DNA of 64,000 bases from Pyrrhosoma nymphula (taxonomy: Eukaryota; Arthropoda; Insecta; Odonata; Coenagrionidae), in NCBI GenBank assembly GCA_963573305.1, contig OY754327.1, positions 185,884,386-185,948,385 on the forward strand, in the 5' to 3' direction. Positions 46,519-58,759 of the stretch are shown one piece after another (position 1 is the first letter of the stretch; every line of letters begins with the position of its first letter). The notes below the pieces were generated by a model. The model was not told the DNA's origin, ran no database searches, and was given only the letters and a program-made list of their open reading frames with translations. A program made the translations under genes and the position numbers.

Positions 46519-47722
46519 AGAAAGTTATCTGGAGGAGACCACGAATTAACTAGCATCTACATATATTGAAAGGAGACTTTAGTGGAAGGAAATCTTGATT
46601 TAGGCTGGTTTGGAAAACTAACGAATCATTAGCCAAGTTTTGAAACACTGGCGATCCGAATAAAGGTGAAACGAGTGCCCTCTATAGTGTATTCCAGCCA
46701 CTTCCGATGCATATAAATGACGTTCAAAAAACTGAACTTCCACTTGACACAATGCGATATTCTGTATTCACGATTTTTTCCCCAACAGTCATAATGAAGA
46801 CCAATATGATCACTTGATGCTGAGACCTGCTATTATGATCAATGCATTTATTTTTACCATCAAGAAAATAGTAATTTGGACATTCCTACATGAATAGACA
46901 CAGATCCAATGCACAGATACAGAATGTGTTCCAACGTTTAGAATTTATTCCTAAGAGTAAAATATCCCTCAAATATCAAGTATTATTCCATTACTTTGTT
47001 TCAACCACATCGCGCGGCTTGGCATTCATGATATATTTGACTTTTTTGAAAGAAGGCATTTAATTTGATGGGTGATAGGTTAGGGGGAGGCTTACACGGA
47101 AAAGAAAGTTGAGCACGGTAAAAATTTTGATAATGGCTATAAAAAGAAATATATATTTTCAACATTGCGAAAAAGGAGGGTGAAGATTGCCGATATTGTA
47201 AAGAAAAAAGATTAGAGACTATTAGTCGATGGATAGTATTGTGATATTTTATGAATAATGAACTGAGTAATGTTCAAAATTAATTTAGATGAAAATTTTT
47301 CATTCCATCTCAATATTTAATACATAATTATGATTTAGAGCAGTAGGTACGCCGTTTGTTTTAACGAATATTTTAATGATATTTTGAGATGATCAAAAAC
47401 TAAAAGAGATGTGAAACACCATTGCATTATGTTAGGCTGGTATTCATTCAATTTGTATAAATACCCAAATTTTATCATAATTACCGCAACGCAAAGTTAG
47501 CATAATTACCGCATAGTAAGCACCGCCGTATACAGTTCCGCTACTACTCGCTCGATTAATTAAGACCATCTGTAGGTATATCCTCCCTGATTGACCGCTG
47601 TGCCCTTCTCGACAGCAAATTTATCATGAAAATAGTCAAACTATAGGTCATCGGAACATCTTTATCTTTTCTCATTACGTGTTCCTTCACGAACTACAAG
47701 ACTGAATGAGCTATTTATATAA
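46519..47722. other. AT-rich non-coding stretch
   Basis: Nothing recognised except a two-copy GCATAATTACCGCA-like word at 47478-47517. Confidence 0.5.
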
Positions 47723-47879
47723 AGGATTAACTTTGCAATTCCACATTGTAAGAGATTTATTACGACCGGTTTCGCCGCAGTGCAGCATCATCAGCACCTC
47801 CACAGACCTGATGATGCTGCACTGCGGCGAAACCGGTCGTAATAAATCTTTTACAATGTGGAATTGCAAAGTTAATCCT
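47723..47879. mobile_element. Short perfect fold-back with hammerhead-like core
   Basis: The 72-bp left arm (47723-47794) and right arm (47808-47879) are reverse complements with a single mismatch, around a 13-base loop. The right arm contains CTGATGATGCTGCACT then GCGGCGAAACCGGTCG. It has the hammerhead core words CUGAUGA and GAAA, separated by a perfect GCUGC/GCGGC stem with an ACU loop, then a self-complementary ACCGGU followed by C. The same can be read on the minus strand of the left arm. This is the kind of terminal sequence seen in Penelope-like elements. No protein remnant is present. Confidence 0.6.
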
Positions 47880-48400
47880 TCTATCCCTGATATTAAGGAA
47901 TTCCACCAAGTGAGGTCTGAAACCATCGTTTGGTTCTTTGTATGTTTGTTTTGGATTAATGTAGTTAATTGCCCATTGTAATTGGACTTGAGCTGCTTTT
48001 GTACATGAATAATAAATAAATAAATAATCTACAATGACAAATGAAAGAGTTCGATGTTGCTGAATGGTATTTGCATTGGAGAAGTAATATCTAGAAAACA
48101 TGTACAATGACTAAAACACACGTATATCTCATGGATCTTGTAATTCAATGTTACGAGAATCGCGTAGAATCCCGTAATAATTTTCTCTGCTGGCTTATCG
48201 AACGCACCTTCAAAAATTTTCATGGACTTAAAAAGCTAAATGCATTCGCTTTTCGCGATTAAAAATGAAATATGATGCACATAACCCAATCCCACTTGCA
48301 AACTGCAAGCGCCCATTTACTATTTGTTTTTAAACAGTGAGGACCAACACAGATTGTGGTGCATCCTCTTTGATACGATGAGCGCATCAACGAATTAAGT
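47880..48400. other. AT-rich spacer
   Basis: AATAAATAAATAAATAA microsatellite at about 48008-48025. Nothing else. Confidence 0.5.
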
Positions 48401-49660
48401 ACTCGAAAACAAAAGAGACGAGCCCTGAGGGCGTCTGCGTCCTGATCGGGCCTTCGAGCACGACGGCGGCCATGGGTGATTTGATCTCCCATTGGAACGG
48501 GGGCGGGGCAGAGCCAGAGAGGAACAGGGGCGTCGCGGCGCGGTCCATCCGGGCGCCCCTCGCGCATTCAAGTTCCCTCTCGCGGCGCCACCACGTGGAG
48601 CTCGTCGGAAGCGGGGGCGAGTGAAGTGCGCTAGCGAGGGGAGTGGGGGGGGGAGGGACGGGAATGGAGGGGGAGGGGAGGGACGGGAGGGGAAAGATGA
48701 GAAGACGACGTTGGAAATGGAGCGCCTCAAGAAGTGAACGCAAACTCGCCGAGCGACCAACCACACTGGGGTGGGTGGGTGGGTCGACGTTTTTTCTTCA
48801 CTCTCGCGGCCGAGATGGATACACGGAGTGATGGACGGGGAGGGGGGTGGAGGGAGGGAGGAATTAAGAGCGGGGAGGGATGACATCAGAGTAGGCGGAG
48901 CGCAGAGCAGTCGACTTTTTTTCAGTGTTCTGAACGCGCACAGCCGCTTGCTTGACGGCGGCTATGGACTAGCCACGCATCAACTGGTCGCCTCTTTTAC
49001 ACGCGGCGGAGGTATGCGAGGAGGAGGAGGCGGGTGGTTGGGGGCGGAGGGGCGAGCCTCGCCCCCCCCCCGCCCCTCGCCGCCAGGCAGGCGGATGAGG
49101 GGCCGAGCGAAGAGGAGGAAGGATGGAGTCCCACGACTTCACCTCTCCCCCGGAGGAAAGAATGCTCCACGGGGAGACTCGCGATTGGCTCTCCTATCGG
49201 CCCCCTACTCCTCCCACTCCTCCTCCACACGGGCAGAGAGAGCGTAAAAAGTGGTCTCGGAGACGAGCGGAGGGAATGCGTGTGGCGGCAGAGGCAAAAA
49301 AATCAGTCCCCCCCACCCCCCCCGTGCCACCACCTCCGCCCTCTCGCCTCGCAACAGGACGCCATCCATGTCCCTCGCTTGGTCCCCCCCCCCCCCCGTG
49401 TTGCCCCCAGCCACATCAACCCACCCGTCTCGGAGCGTCTTCGTACGTACGTGGGAGGCATTGGGGGCGTAGGGGTGGTGGAGTGGTGGTTCGAGACATT
49501 CATCCCCTCACCCGCCGTCCCCCAGGGGCCTCTCCCGCCAGAGGAAGAAGATGAGGGAACCTTCTTCTCATCGCATCCTCCGACATGCCCTCCAATCCAC
49601 AGCCAACCGACACCTACAGCGACGCATGTCACCCGCTTCTCGAGCTACGTACGTTGATTA
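48401..49660. promoter_or_regulatory. GC-rich, CpG-containing island
   Basis: Plus strand G-rich at 48620-48880, C-rich at 49050-49090 and 49300-49410, balanced elsewhere. Frames of 100-207 codons overlap in five frames with low-complexity content and are rejected as genes. Possible promoter or regulatory island. Confidence 0.35.
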
Positions 49661-50016
49661 TTTCGCTATCTGATTCGATATACATAAATGCATGTGCGTG
49701 TCTCTGAAGACTCTCCGGTCCCCCCTCGCGCCCGACCACTTATCCGTAATTCAAAATATTCCAAAGGCATTGGCCCTCTTTAGATTCTTTTCAATGAACA
49801 CGAGGAGGCGTGGTGGAGTGGAACGTCCCTTCTGGGTCTTCAAGTTGCTCTTCCCGGTTTGCCGAAGTTCTTGCGCACCACATCAAACAAAAAAAGATAA
49901 CATGTGTCATTCATATAGAACAATACTGCAACAGAATGAGCCAGAAGCAGTCGTTTATTTGTTAACTCTTGAAGAGTTGTCCCGAAGTTCGCTTTGCGAA
50001 TTATCGTTAGGAATTA
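49661..50016. other. Spacer
   Basis: A 121-codon plus frame covers this part but shows no recognised domain and runs into the mariner end. Confidence 0.4.
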
Positions 50017-50817
50017 TACGAGGCGTGTTTTTTTATGTAAGTACCGTTTTGAAATAAGAAAAAAAACAAGTATACTTTTCTAAACAATATTATTTTTACA
50101 TGAAAGCCTGTACCTTAATCTACTTTTCTGTATAATTTCCACTAATATTAAGTCACTTATCGTATCGTAGAACCAACTTTTGAAATCCCATCCTCATTGA
50201 AGTCTGACGCCTGATTTGGCAACCACTGCAACATGGTCGTTTTGACCTCATCATTGTCGTCGTGGCGCGTACCACCCAGATGCATCTTCAAATGCAAAAA
50301 CAAGTGGTAGTCAGTGTGCGCTAGATCGGGACTGTACGGAGGGTGATCTAGATGTTCCCAACCAAATGATCCGATGAGATCTTGAGTTTGATTAGCCGTG
50401 TGTTGACATGCATTGTCATGGAGCAGTCAACATTTTCGGTACCCACCGTAAGCACAACTTTCGATAGTTTAAACATTTTTGCATCTCTAAAAGCTCTTAC
50501 CCATTTCCGCACCATTCCATCGCTCATAATGCTTTCTCCATAAACTCCACTCATCTGACAGTGAATTTCAGCCGTTTTCACGCCTTTAGGCACTAAGAAA
50601 ACGAATCACAGCGCGTATTTCACAGTCGGCGGGATTCTTGATCGGCAGAAGCATATTAAATACTCACAAACAAACGTAAACACGGTCGAATGTTTCCGTA
50701 ATAGCGTCTGTGGCTTCCTAACAGGTTTGGGTACACAGCGCATATGCACCAAATGCCGAACGCAGCACTGCAGCGGCCGAATTTCAAAATGGTACTTAAA
50801 AAAAAACACGCCTCGTA
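50017..50817 (-). mobile_element. Mariner transposon, internally deleted
   Basis: CGAGGCGTGTTTTTT (from 50019) is inverted at the right end finishing ACACGCCTCG at 50815. The inverted similarity runs on through TAAGTACCNTTTTGAAAT, and TA flanks each side. The unit is about 797 bp, against roughly 1.3 kb for complete mariners. The minus strand holds transposase remnants in the right order (see next entry). It is non-functional. Confidence 0.85.
50110..50600 (-). pseudogene. Mariner transposase remnant
   Basis: The minus-strand frame at 50348-50593 begins PKGVKTAEIHCQMSGVYGES and continues SDGMVRKWVRAFRDAK, the N-terminal helix-turn-helix part of mariner transposases. It then passes directly to a C-terminal segment (HVNTRLIKLKISSDHLV). 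After a frameshift, bases 50120-50345 encode the usual final part, including a MRMGFQKLVLRYDK-like end. The catalytic centre with the first two aspartates is deleted. The key residue of the third position cannot be placed because of the frameshift. Confidence 0.8.
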
Positions 50818-51220
50818 TTATAACTGGAAATAACATTTTACCCTCCCACCGCTGAATAGCGTTTGTTTTCGGTTGAAGATGCTTTCCTCAGACAATTACG
50901 CAGAATGTGCGCATCTGGATTTGAAACAATGATTTTTACTTTCAGCCGAATAAACAATCGTGCGACTAGAAACAGCAAGTGGAGGCTAAGTTTAAAGACG
51001 AAAGATGTAAAACTGATACATCCAGCAGTTCAAGTCCCAAAAATGTCCCGTATAAAGGCAGTTGAAGTTTAAAAAAGGAAAGTACGTTTTTTTTGCGCCC
51101 ATTCTTGGGCATTCATATGCATTTGACGGGTTACACGACTATGATTGCAGTGTTGGTCCTTATACATCAATTATCATTCATGGGTAGTCTCCTGATGCAT
51201 AGCTGCACGTACACCAAAGA
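50818..51220. other. Spacer
   Basis: Nothing recognised. Confidence 0.5.
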
Positions 51221-51600
51221 GTTTGATACGATTACCCCTCCCAAATCTCTCCCTCAATGCTTCTTCCTTCCCCAATCCCCTTTCACCAAGTGACCAAGAG
51301 GAAGGAGGTGGGCAGGTTCACGGCTTGTATCTCCCCCCCCCACTCCCCCCCCCCAACATCCCCTCCCCGCCCCTTTGCCATCCACGCACGTCAGCCCACA
51401 CCGCCCCTCTGCATCTGCGCCTGCTCTGCTATCGCGTTAGGCCACGAAACAGGAAACATCATTCCTCTGGGGGTCACATGACCATTCGCCCGACGGATAG
51501 TTACTCAGAAAGCGCCTTTGACCTCTCTCTCACCCTTTCGTCCAATGGACAAGCGCGGCTACGTGAAATGCTTCCCCCCATCTCTTTTGAAATAATGTGG
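51221..51600. other. C-rich low-complexity stretch
   Basis: Plus strand C/T-rich, especially 51330-51370. Overlapping plus frames of 74 and 127 codons are Pro-rich. Smaller and less CpG-dense than the islands. Confidence 0.4.
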
Positions 51601-52490
51601 CGATAACTCTCGAGATGTAACCTTTAAATGAGCATCGAAATGTACGGAGGGAACTAGAAAAAAATCACAGATAAGTAAATAACAATGCCGTAAATAACGT
51701 CATCTCTCACGAAAAATAAAAATATGAGGTGGACAGGAGAGAAGTGAAGACGGCACCACACGTAGAAAATGACGAGCATCCAAACACCGTTTGTCTTCGC
51801 AGAGGACACATATACATTTCCCATACAGAAAGCAGAAATTCGAGAAGGCTTTGCGTCATGCATGGGACGAGACGATGCGGGGGATCGAATGCTGTCGGAC
51901 GGCCGACGACACAAAAATTACTGACGAACACCACCACGGAGTAAAGAGCGGAGTTCTCACTACACCACGAGAGCGCGTGGGCGATGAATAAGCAGCTGAA
52001 TAACATCTACAGTTCTACACGTTATAGAAAATTCAGGTAGTGGCAAGTTTTCTGCATTTATTTTATTCAATTAACATGGATTCGGCTTATAATATTTTAA
52101 CTGAAGAGTACCCAAACAATGTGCTTAATTGTACAATGGGTTGTTTTGCTCGATATCTTAATTTATTGCTGAGTGGCATCACCGGATTAAAAATTAATGC
52201 ATAAATTATTCAAGGAATTGAAGGACGTAGTAAAGTCCTTATTTGAAGAAATGGTGACCACCGATTAATGTGATTTTACACAATGAAGGGAGGGTGGACA
52301 GATAAATAGTTAATATGGCTGTTTGGGGAATGAAAGATGGGCAGAGGGGTGAGACGGGGCAGCGGCATTGGCCCAATCGAATAGTTGGGCTCATTCAGGG
52401 TGTTTGGCAGTCGTGGAGTTGAAAGTTTTACATCCCATATGACAGACGGAGTGTAGTCTTTACAGCGCTATCAAGTATGAAGATTTACTG
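51601..52490. other. AT-rich non-coding stretch
   Basis: Frames of 66-99 codons at 51654-52006 occur on both strands and match no family I know. Confidence 0.45.
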
Positions 52491-52562
52491 TCAGGATTTG
52501 AACACTTGAACACAAGACCGACGGAATGTGGGGCCAGTGCTCTAGCCACCTCACCAACCTAC
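52491..52562 (-). mobile_element. tRNA-derived SINE head
   Basis: On the minus strand an A-box-like GGTGGCTAGAGCACTGG (complement, about 52532-52548) is followed by a B-box-like GTGTTCAAATCC (about 52493-52504), with a near-repeat GTGTTCAAGTG just before it. Spacing fits a tRNA gene of about 72 bases. A proper acceptor stem is not evident, so a SINE head or a tRNA pseudogene is more likely than a working tRNA. Confidence 0.5.
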
Positions 52563-54375
52563 TTACACTGCAGATGAAAACAAAACTCATGCTACTCTTG
52601 TAGTATCCGAGGCCGAACAATGAAAACGGAGTGTAGGAAATGCTAAAAGCCTCAGTAATTCAAATAATACTAGATGTAATTGCTCTTTTATTATGTTTCG
52701 AGTCTTCAACATGGGAAGGAAATATTTCAGTGAAATATGTTTATTGAATGCCTACATTTTAAGTGATTATAAATGAGTACAATATTATTGAATTCCCTTT
52801 ATTCTCTTGTCCAATAATAGTGAATAATAAAAATCTTTGGGTAAATTAGAAAAAATTCCGGCAAAGTCTGGAACACACTTATTCTGCTGTAAAAGCTGAA
52901 GTAGGAAATCCTCTCACTTCATATGTTCCTCAGCTTTTGCCCGATGAGGAAAGTTCATGTCAGGATAAATATAAGCATTTCCTATAAATATTTTTTGGAA
53001 CCAATTTAAAAGGCATTTTGTGAAGAATTGTGCTGCTAAGCCATAACCATGTGAGAGAAGTTGTTAAACCCTAAAAACATAAGAATTCAACGATGACATT
53101 CGCTGAAAATTGCCGGAGGATAAAACATATTCCTGGACATGGATTCAAGCCATCTACAATTTCAGGGCAAACGTGCAAGACTACATTTCATAAAGACTGC
53201 GCAAGATTTCCTATTTTCTCAAAAAGCCGGTGCTTGGTTTGATTCCCAGTCTAGAAATCCTCATTGTCCTTATATTATCAACGAATTCCTTGCCATTTAT
53301 CGTGGAATTTGAGATAATGTTGCATCAATGAGAAATACAACACCTGTACATAAATTCAAACTTGCGGCACTTGGTTTAAGGGACGGGAGGTCAGCATGGG
53401 AATCCACAAAACATACCAATCCAGCAATTTCATGGCAAGGCCTTCACAGGGCTAAGTATTGAATACTTGAGCAATGCCATTGCATTTTTTCCCTTTCTGC
53501 TTCAGCTTGATGAAGCATCAAATCACATTTGAGTCCCATCAATACAAGCATAGAAACATTAACAAATAAACATGCTGATAGTCTGTGTCAATTTATAAAT
53601 ATCACTCGGAATGATCACCTTCCCCGTCTAAGACAGTGCTCGGCAGATGAAACCGACTGAAATACATAGAAACAAAAAATTTGGTAATTGCATAGGAATG
53701 GGCTAACTTGGATTTTAATGGGATCCTTTCGCAATGGATTTTGATGTCTCAAAATGGAAAGGGAAAAATACCTCAGTATGTAATAGCATTACAATTATTT
53801 AATCAGTCGTTTGCCCTGTCTTCGATATGTAGTGAGACTTCCCTACCGATGATCAGCAGTTTACTAATCTGCTTAGTAATGTTATAACAGTAATTTGTAA
53901 TATATTTCAGCAAAGAAAAATGGATGCTATAAAAATAGGATGTTTTCACCGAAAATACATTGGTTCAGCCTTTTTTGAAAAGTGTAATCATCCTATACAT
54001 GAATTCACTTGTAAACTGAGTGCATGGTTGATTTTAATAACTAAGATTACATCGCTTTAAATATGATATGAGTAAAGAGTATGTAGGTACATTAATCTGC
54101 AGAGCAGGCCATCATTGGCTTTTGTCAGAATTGCAAACTGATCTATTTAGCTGATCATAACTCTGGGATCTAAATTGCGGTGACTTACAATGAAAATATT
54201 AATGGAATATCACCACTGTCTATGCCTATTAGTAGCAGCAGACGGTAATGTGATTATGGTTATTTAAAATTGAATATTACTGGCTTTATAAGTGAAAAAT
54301 GTTGTTTCCCACCTGTTGTTCAAAATGTCCGTTCATTTCCAAGTCTGGGAATAAAACGGAAAAAAACCCGGATTG
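52563..54375. other. AT-rich non-coding stretch
   Basis: Almost no frame exceeds 60 codons over 1.8 kb. No repeats with ends recognised. Confidence 0.6.
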
Positions 54376-55020
54376 ATCGGTGACTTTTGGAGGTATAGAG
54401 AGAATAGGCTGTTATGCGGGGGCGGGGATTTCACTCCGCGAAGGACACTCCGCGACCACAAGGGGAGGGGCAAGGGAAACAGCCCCCATTTTCGCCCAAA
54501 TCAAATTCCCATATACCTAAGCGAAAGGGGTGGCGGGCGGGCAGCGAGGGGCTGCCCCTTTAACGTGGCAGCCCTGGACGAGGAAAGATATTTGGCGTGG
54601 AATGAGTCAGTGAGAGGGGGGGGGGGTTAAGCACTAAGTGTGGACAGGGTGTGGGTAGTGCGATCAAATAAACAAGGTTTGCATGGGAAAGTTGCGGCCG
54701 AGGGGAGAATTGAGGCTTAAGACCGCGGAGCCTCCCCTCCCTCGAGTTGTTTATTGTCACGTTTTTAAAAAGGAAAAGTGCCACTCTCTGCGAAGAACAC
54801 AAACCCGGCCTCTCTCCACTAGAGTGGGGGGGGGGGCGATGTGCCGACGGCGATGACGGAGACTCCCGGTAGGGGGCAGCTCATGCCGCGGGACGCCAAT
54901 GTGGCGAATGCAGCGACGCCCGCGGACGGATTCCGAGAGACGAGCAGAGAAGAGCGTTCCCCGATGACCACCCCCTCTTAGGACAGCCAGACTTCCTCCA
55001 CTACTCTCGAACACACACAC
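54376..55020. promoter_or_regulatory. Short GC-rich island
   Basis: CpG-containing, with G runs at about 54616-54627 and 54826-54836. Three frames of 80-87 codons overlap on both strands and are not credible genes. Confidence 0.3.
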
Positions 55021-56048
55021 TCGATGCGAACTAATTACACGCTCTGTTTAGTGCCTGTATGTATGTATGACTTCCCCGCGCTCGCCGCCGATTAAAAGTG
55101 CGTGCTCTCCCCGATTAGAAACCCTATTTGCCTCACGCGCGGAGAAATTTAACGCCCACCGCTTTTTAACGCCATTTCCGAACTTAAGGATTCTTTCCCA
55201 ATACGTTTGTTCTTAATTAATCATTCCTATTGTCGATTTGGTCCTCAATCACATAAGGATACCATATTGAAGAATAACATGCGGAAATAATAATTCGCGG
55301 AGTCTCAAATTTTCCTTTGAGTTGTTATGCATGCCCCTATGGGGAAGCGATACCCAAAGATTCCGATGTTTGCTTCCGGCAAGAAAGATATGTTAATTTC
55401 ACTGAACTACCGACGAACAAAAATTATTTATATAAATATCATGAAGCAGTTTAAAAAATATTGTAAAGTAATATTGGTAAGTAGCCTAGAAGAACAACTA
55501 GTGCAAATGAGAAATACGAAGAAAAGTCTTATGTCCAATGTCAGTGCATCGGTGGGCGGGGGAACAGGTCCGTATGGGTGTCAGTGTGAAAGCGATTGGT
55601 TAAATCGCCCGAGGCGTGGTTTCCCTTCATCGGTTATTCTAAGCGTTGCTCTTTAGCAGTGGAGGAATACACACTTAAAACAAGCAAACAAAAACAACAG
55701 GGAAAGAAACAATCACATAAATATCTAATATATGTATACAATGGAAGAAATAGTGGGAAACAACACAGCCATGTCTACAATAGATACACTCTCGACCAAT
55801 ATCCGGGTCAAAAAAACACATACACGCGATGGAATGGATTAAGCGATCACCTTATAATCGCAAGCGATATATACAAATCGATCTCGATGGAATTGAATCA
55901 CTGTTCGGACAATGTTCAGACAATCGGAAGCTCTCTTTCAGGATCGATTACTTGTAACTAAGATGCCCTGGATGGATTTTATAAAGTTCAACTCATCTGC
56001 CGATATAGAGGAGTATATTTTTAAATATATATTCATCAATATCGACAG
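55021..56048. other. AT-rich non-coding stretch
   Basis: Plus frames of 109 and 121 codons overlap each other in different frames and show no recognised domain. Confidence 0.45.
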
Positions 56049-56205
56049 GTGTAGCAAAACTTGGTGGCACTCACTTGTGACGAGAATGGCGTCAGGGATA
56101 GTAGAGCATGTGAGAGAGGTAAGACATAAATTAACGGTTGATTCCCCGTCAACCCCCTCCCCCCTGAACTCTCAGCTGTCGAGTGCCACCATGTTTCGCT
56201 CGGCC
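56049..56205. mobile_element. MITE, family A copy 2
   Basis: GTGTAGCAAAACTTGGTGGC then ACTC at the left end is inverted at the right end as GAGTGCCACCATGTTTCGC. Both ends and a GTCAGGGATAG-like interior block match the copy at 16411-16624. Shorter than copy 1 by about 55 bp through an internal deletion. Non-coding. Confidence 0.55.
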
Positions 56206-56544
56206 TCTACTACGGATTGCCCATTGCCGACTTAAATTCTATTTTGCACGCCAATCGCATAAAAAAACTAATATCTGTAAATGCCCACCTCCGAATAACG
56301 TATCTCCTTCACTTCTCTGTAGGGGTTAGATGGAAGAAGGGACTTTTAAAATCTCAATCTCGCCCCAATAAAGACGTTTATCTATCGATCTACTCCCTTA
56401 CGATACCAAAAAGAATTTACAATTCAACTGCTTCCTCTCCTGCTTAAATGAAAATATGATTGAGAATTTCCAAAAAGGCCTTTTTTTAAAGGCCTATGTC
56501 GGTTACTCGAATCGCAAAAGCGCCGTAAGTGTAATACATCTACA
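56206..56544. other. Spacer
   Basis: A 76-codon plus frame without known domain. Near 56474-56493 AAAAAGGCC is followed, after a short T run, by its complement GGCCT, forming a small hairpin. Confidence 0.4.
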
Positions 56545-56612
56545 TACTACCCCGCAAGCCGCCTCAATAGGCGTGTGGCGGGGGGTGTTAGGACACCAGC
56601 CGTTTACATATA
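56545..56612 (+). repeat. Dispersed ~65-bp repeat, copy 2 (fullest)
   Basis: CTACATACTACCCCGCAAGC, then CGCCTCAATAGGCGTGTGG and GGGTGTTAGGACACCAG. Internal hairpins are possible (GCCGCCTCAATAGGCG; GGTGTTAGGACACC). Copies: partial at 32519-32560 and reverse-strand at about 63326-63392. Probably the end of a transposable element, family not named. Confidence 0.65.
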
Positions 56613-56969
56613 AAAAGGAAACGCTCTAATGAAATTACGTCTAGCATTTATTAAAGTCCCTTATTGTTCGGGGGAAATACGAATTCCCATGGCTATCCGT
56701 TCGGCAAAATATCTCTAATCTCTGAAAGTAATAAAAGAAACGCACTTGTCACAAGATGAGAGAGATTTTAATTTTTTTCCTTCGACATTGAATACTTCAT
56801 CCAATCACTCCGTAAGTCATTATCCAGCCTCGAGTACTATTTCAGCGAAATAATTCCAAGAAAACTTTTGCTTTAGCCTCGCCTATCAGGTCCAAAACGT
56901 ATATTCCTGTTCATCACGGACCATGCTGTTGACTGTGGGCTTCGTGCGGTGCAAATAAAACTGGATTCA
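56613..56969. other. AT-rich spacer
   Basis: Nothing recognised. Confidence 0.5.
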
Positions 56970-57600
56970 GTAACAGAGCGACCACACCCCCTCCGTCTTC
57001 CGGTCCAGGGAAAGGATAATCGGATGAGGTGGGACTCGAAGCGGAGACTTCTGGGACGCGGAGGAGGAGTGGGATGGGGGAGAGACTAGAGGGGGAGAAG
57101 GGGGAAGGGAGGAGGTGGAGGGAGAGGAAGGGTGGAGGTGGGGGAATGGCCGCGATCTACGCCCCGAATTAACAAGCGACCCGACTTGACCCAGCTGCCC
57201 CGGAGCTGCTGCCTCTTTAGTGTTTGTTGCGTGCGATAGAGGGTAGTGCGGGCGAGTCGATTGAGGGAAAGCGGCGCCTGATGTCCGTGCGGGACCTGCT
57301 GCGGTTATGAGATCGTCAATTGTTTCATAACATAGATGTAGATAACTACTCGCGGGGCAACGGTAGGGGTTGGGCGGGAGGGGGGGGGGAGGATGATTCG
57401 TACGCCTCGCGAGGCTCTTTCCTTTGAAAGCCACTCGGTGCGAGAAATTGAGGCGCAGGGCCAGACGAATGCTCGCCGGTATGAGTCACTTCCTCCTCCA
57501 CGCTACGATGTGCAAGCACGCAGCCAATTAGAGCGCCCCCTCGTCGTGATCTCACCCTCGACTTCCGTCGGTGAGTGGGCTCAACCGTTCGCCTAAATGT
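56970..57600. promoter_or_regulatory. GC-rich island
   Basis: G/GA-rich on the plus strand at 57050-57150, CpG-containing to 57590. A 155-codon minus frame is Pro/Ser-rich and overlaps other open frames. No exon supported. Confidence 0.3.
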
Positions 57601-58759
57601 GTGTGATACAAAAGCACCGGAGAGCCAAACACCTCACGTGTTCCTCACAAGGAGCTGGGAACACGAACGATAAGGTGACTGTGCATTGACGAGTTGTAGT
57701 AGTTCATTTTCAACTGTACCACGCCATGCCGAGGTTATCAATGAGGTGATTAGGATTGCCGCACACTGCTGGTCAGCTGTGTATCAGGCTTTATTCAGGA
57801 AAATTTGATTTTGGGTAACAGTGGCATTGCGAAGCAAAAGTGGTGCGACATTAACTCTGAAATATATATGCCGTTGAGTTGTGAGATGGAGACAGATCTA
57901 TCCACCAATCGCATTTCCTCGTTCATTCTTCCCACCCCCCTCTCTCTTTGTTTCTCAATCGGCGACTATCCCCCTCTACGTGGACTGCTCCACCCCCCTT
58001 AACCTTTCCCCCCCCCAGGCGAAATTCCTGCCCCACACTCCCTTTGCAACATAAACATGCCCCCAAACCCCCCTCTCAATAAAATGAGGAGAAACCAAGT
58101 GGCGCTTTTTCTTTTTCTGGCTCCTTAGAAATTCCCGCGAATTCGTAAGCATCTGAAAAAACAGGCTCTGAATCACGTTTCCCGGGAAACAAAACACCCG
58201 CGTATACACCCTGGTCCATCGCAGGACCTGAACACACGCGATCTTTAAGTCAGCCAGCAAAACGCATCCGGACTATTATGGCCTCCCGACTCTGAACACT
58301 GAGAATCATCGAATTCGAACAAGAAACGTTCCGAGACGTAGATCGACTTTCGAAATGTTCATCTTTGGCGTTGAGTTTTCCTACATGAAACAATATGAAT
58401 AGAATGAATCCTTTTCAGATGCCAAGAAATGACCCAATATATTAAATTTTAAGGGAAAATATTGATTTAGCAATCACCAATAATAACGCAATCGTTACAC
58501 GCTGTATTAATAAAATCCAAAAAGATGAAAACATGAAAAAGGACCTCCGGTAAATCTGGCCAGCCTGATTGGGATCACGGATTTCAAAAGAGCTGGACTG
58601 GTACCCAAGATAATATTCCCCCTTCTGTTTCCAATCAACAATTGAAGATGTAGTCATGTATGTATTGTCAAGCTGTCCGAAGTTAGTGTTCTCTGCATCC
58701 TGACAGCCGCGTACATCTGCATTGAATTCCAAACATTAGTAGTTCTAGATTGAAACGCA
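57601..58759. other. Mixed non-coding stretch
   Basis: Short C runs at about 58003-58017; otherwise AT-rich. Frames of 94-96 codons have no known domain. Confidence 0.45.

Noticed and set aside
48395..49657. Frames of 100-207 codons on both strands
   Set aside because: Multiple overlapping low-complexity frames in one GC island; no conserved words.
53236..53256. GGTTTGATTCCC resembling a B-box
   Set aside because: No A-box or tRNA-like arms upstream in AT-rich DNA.
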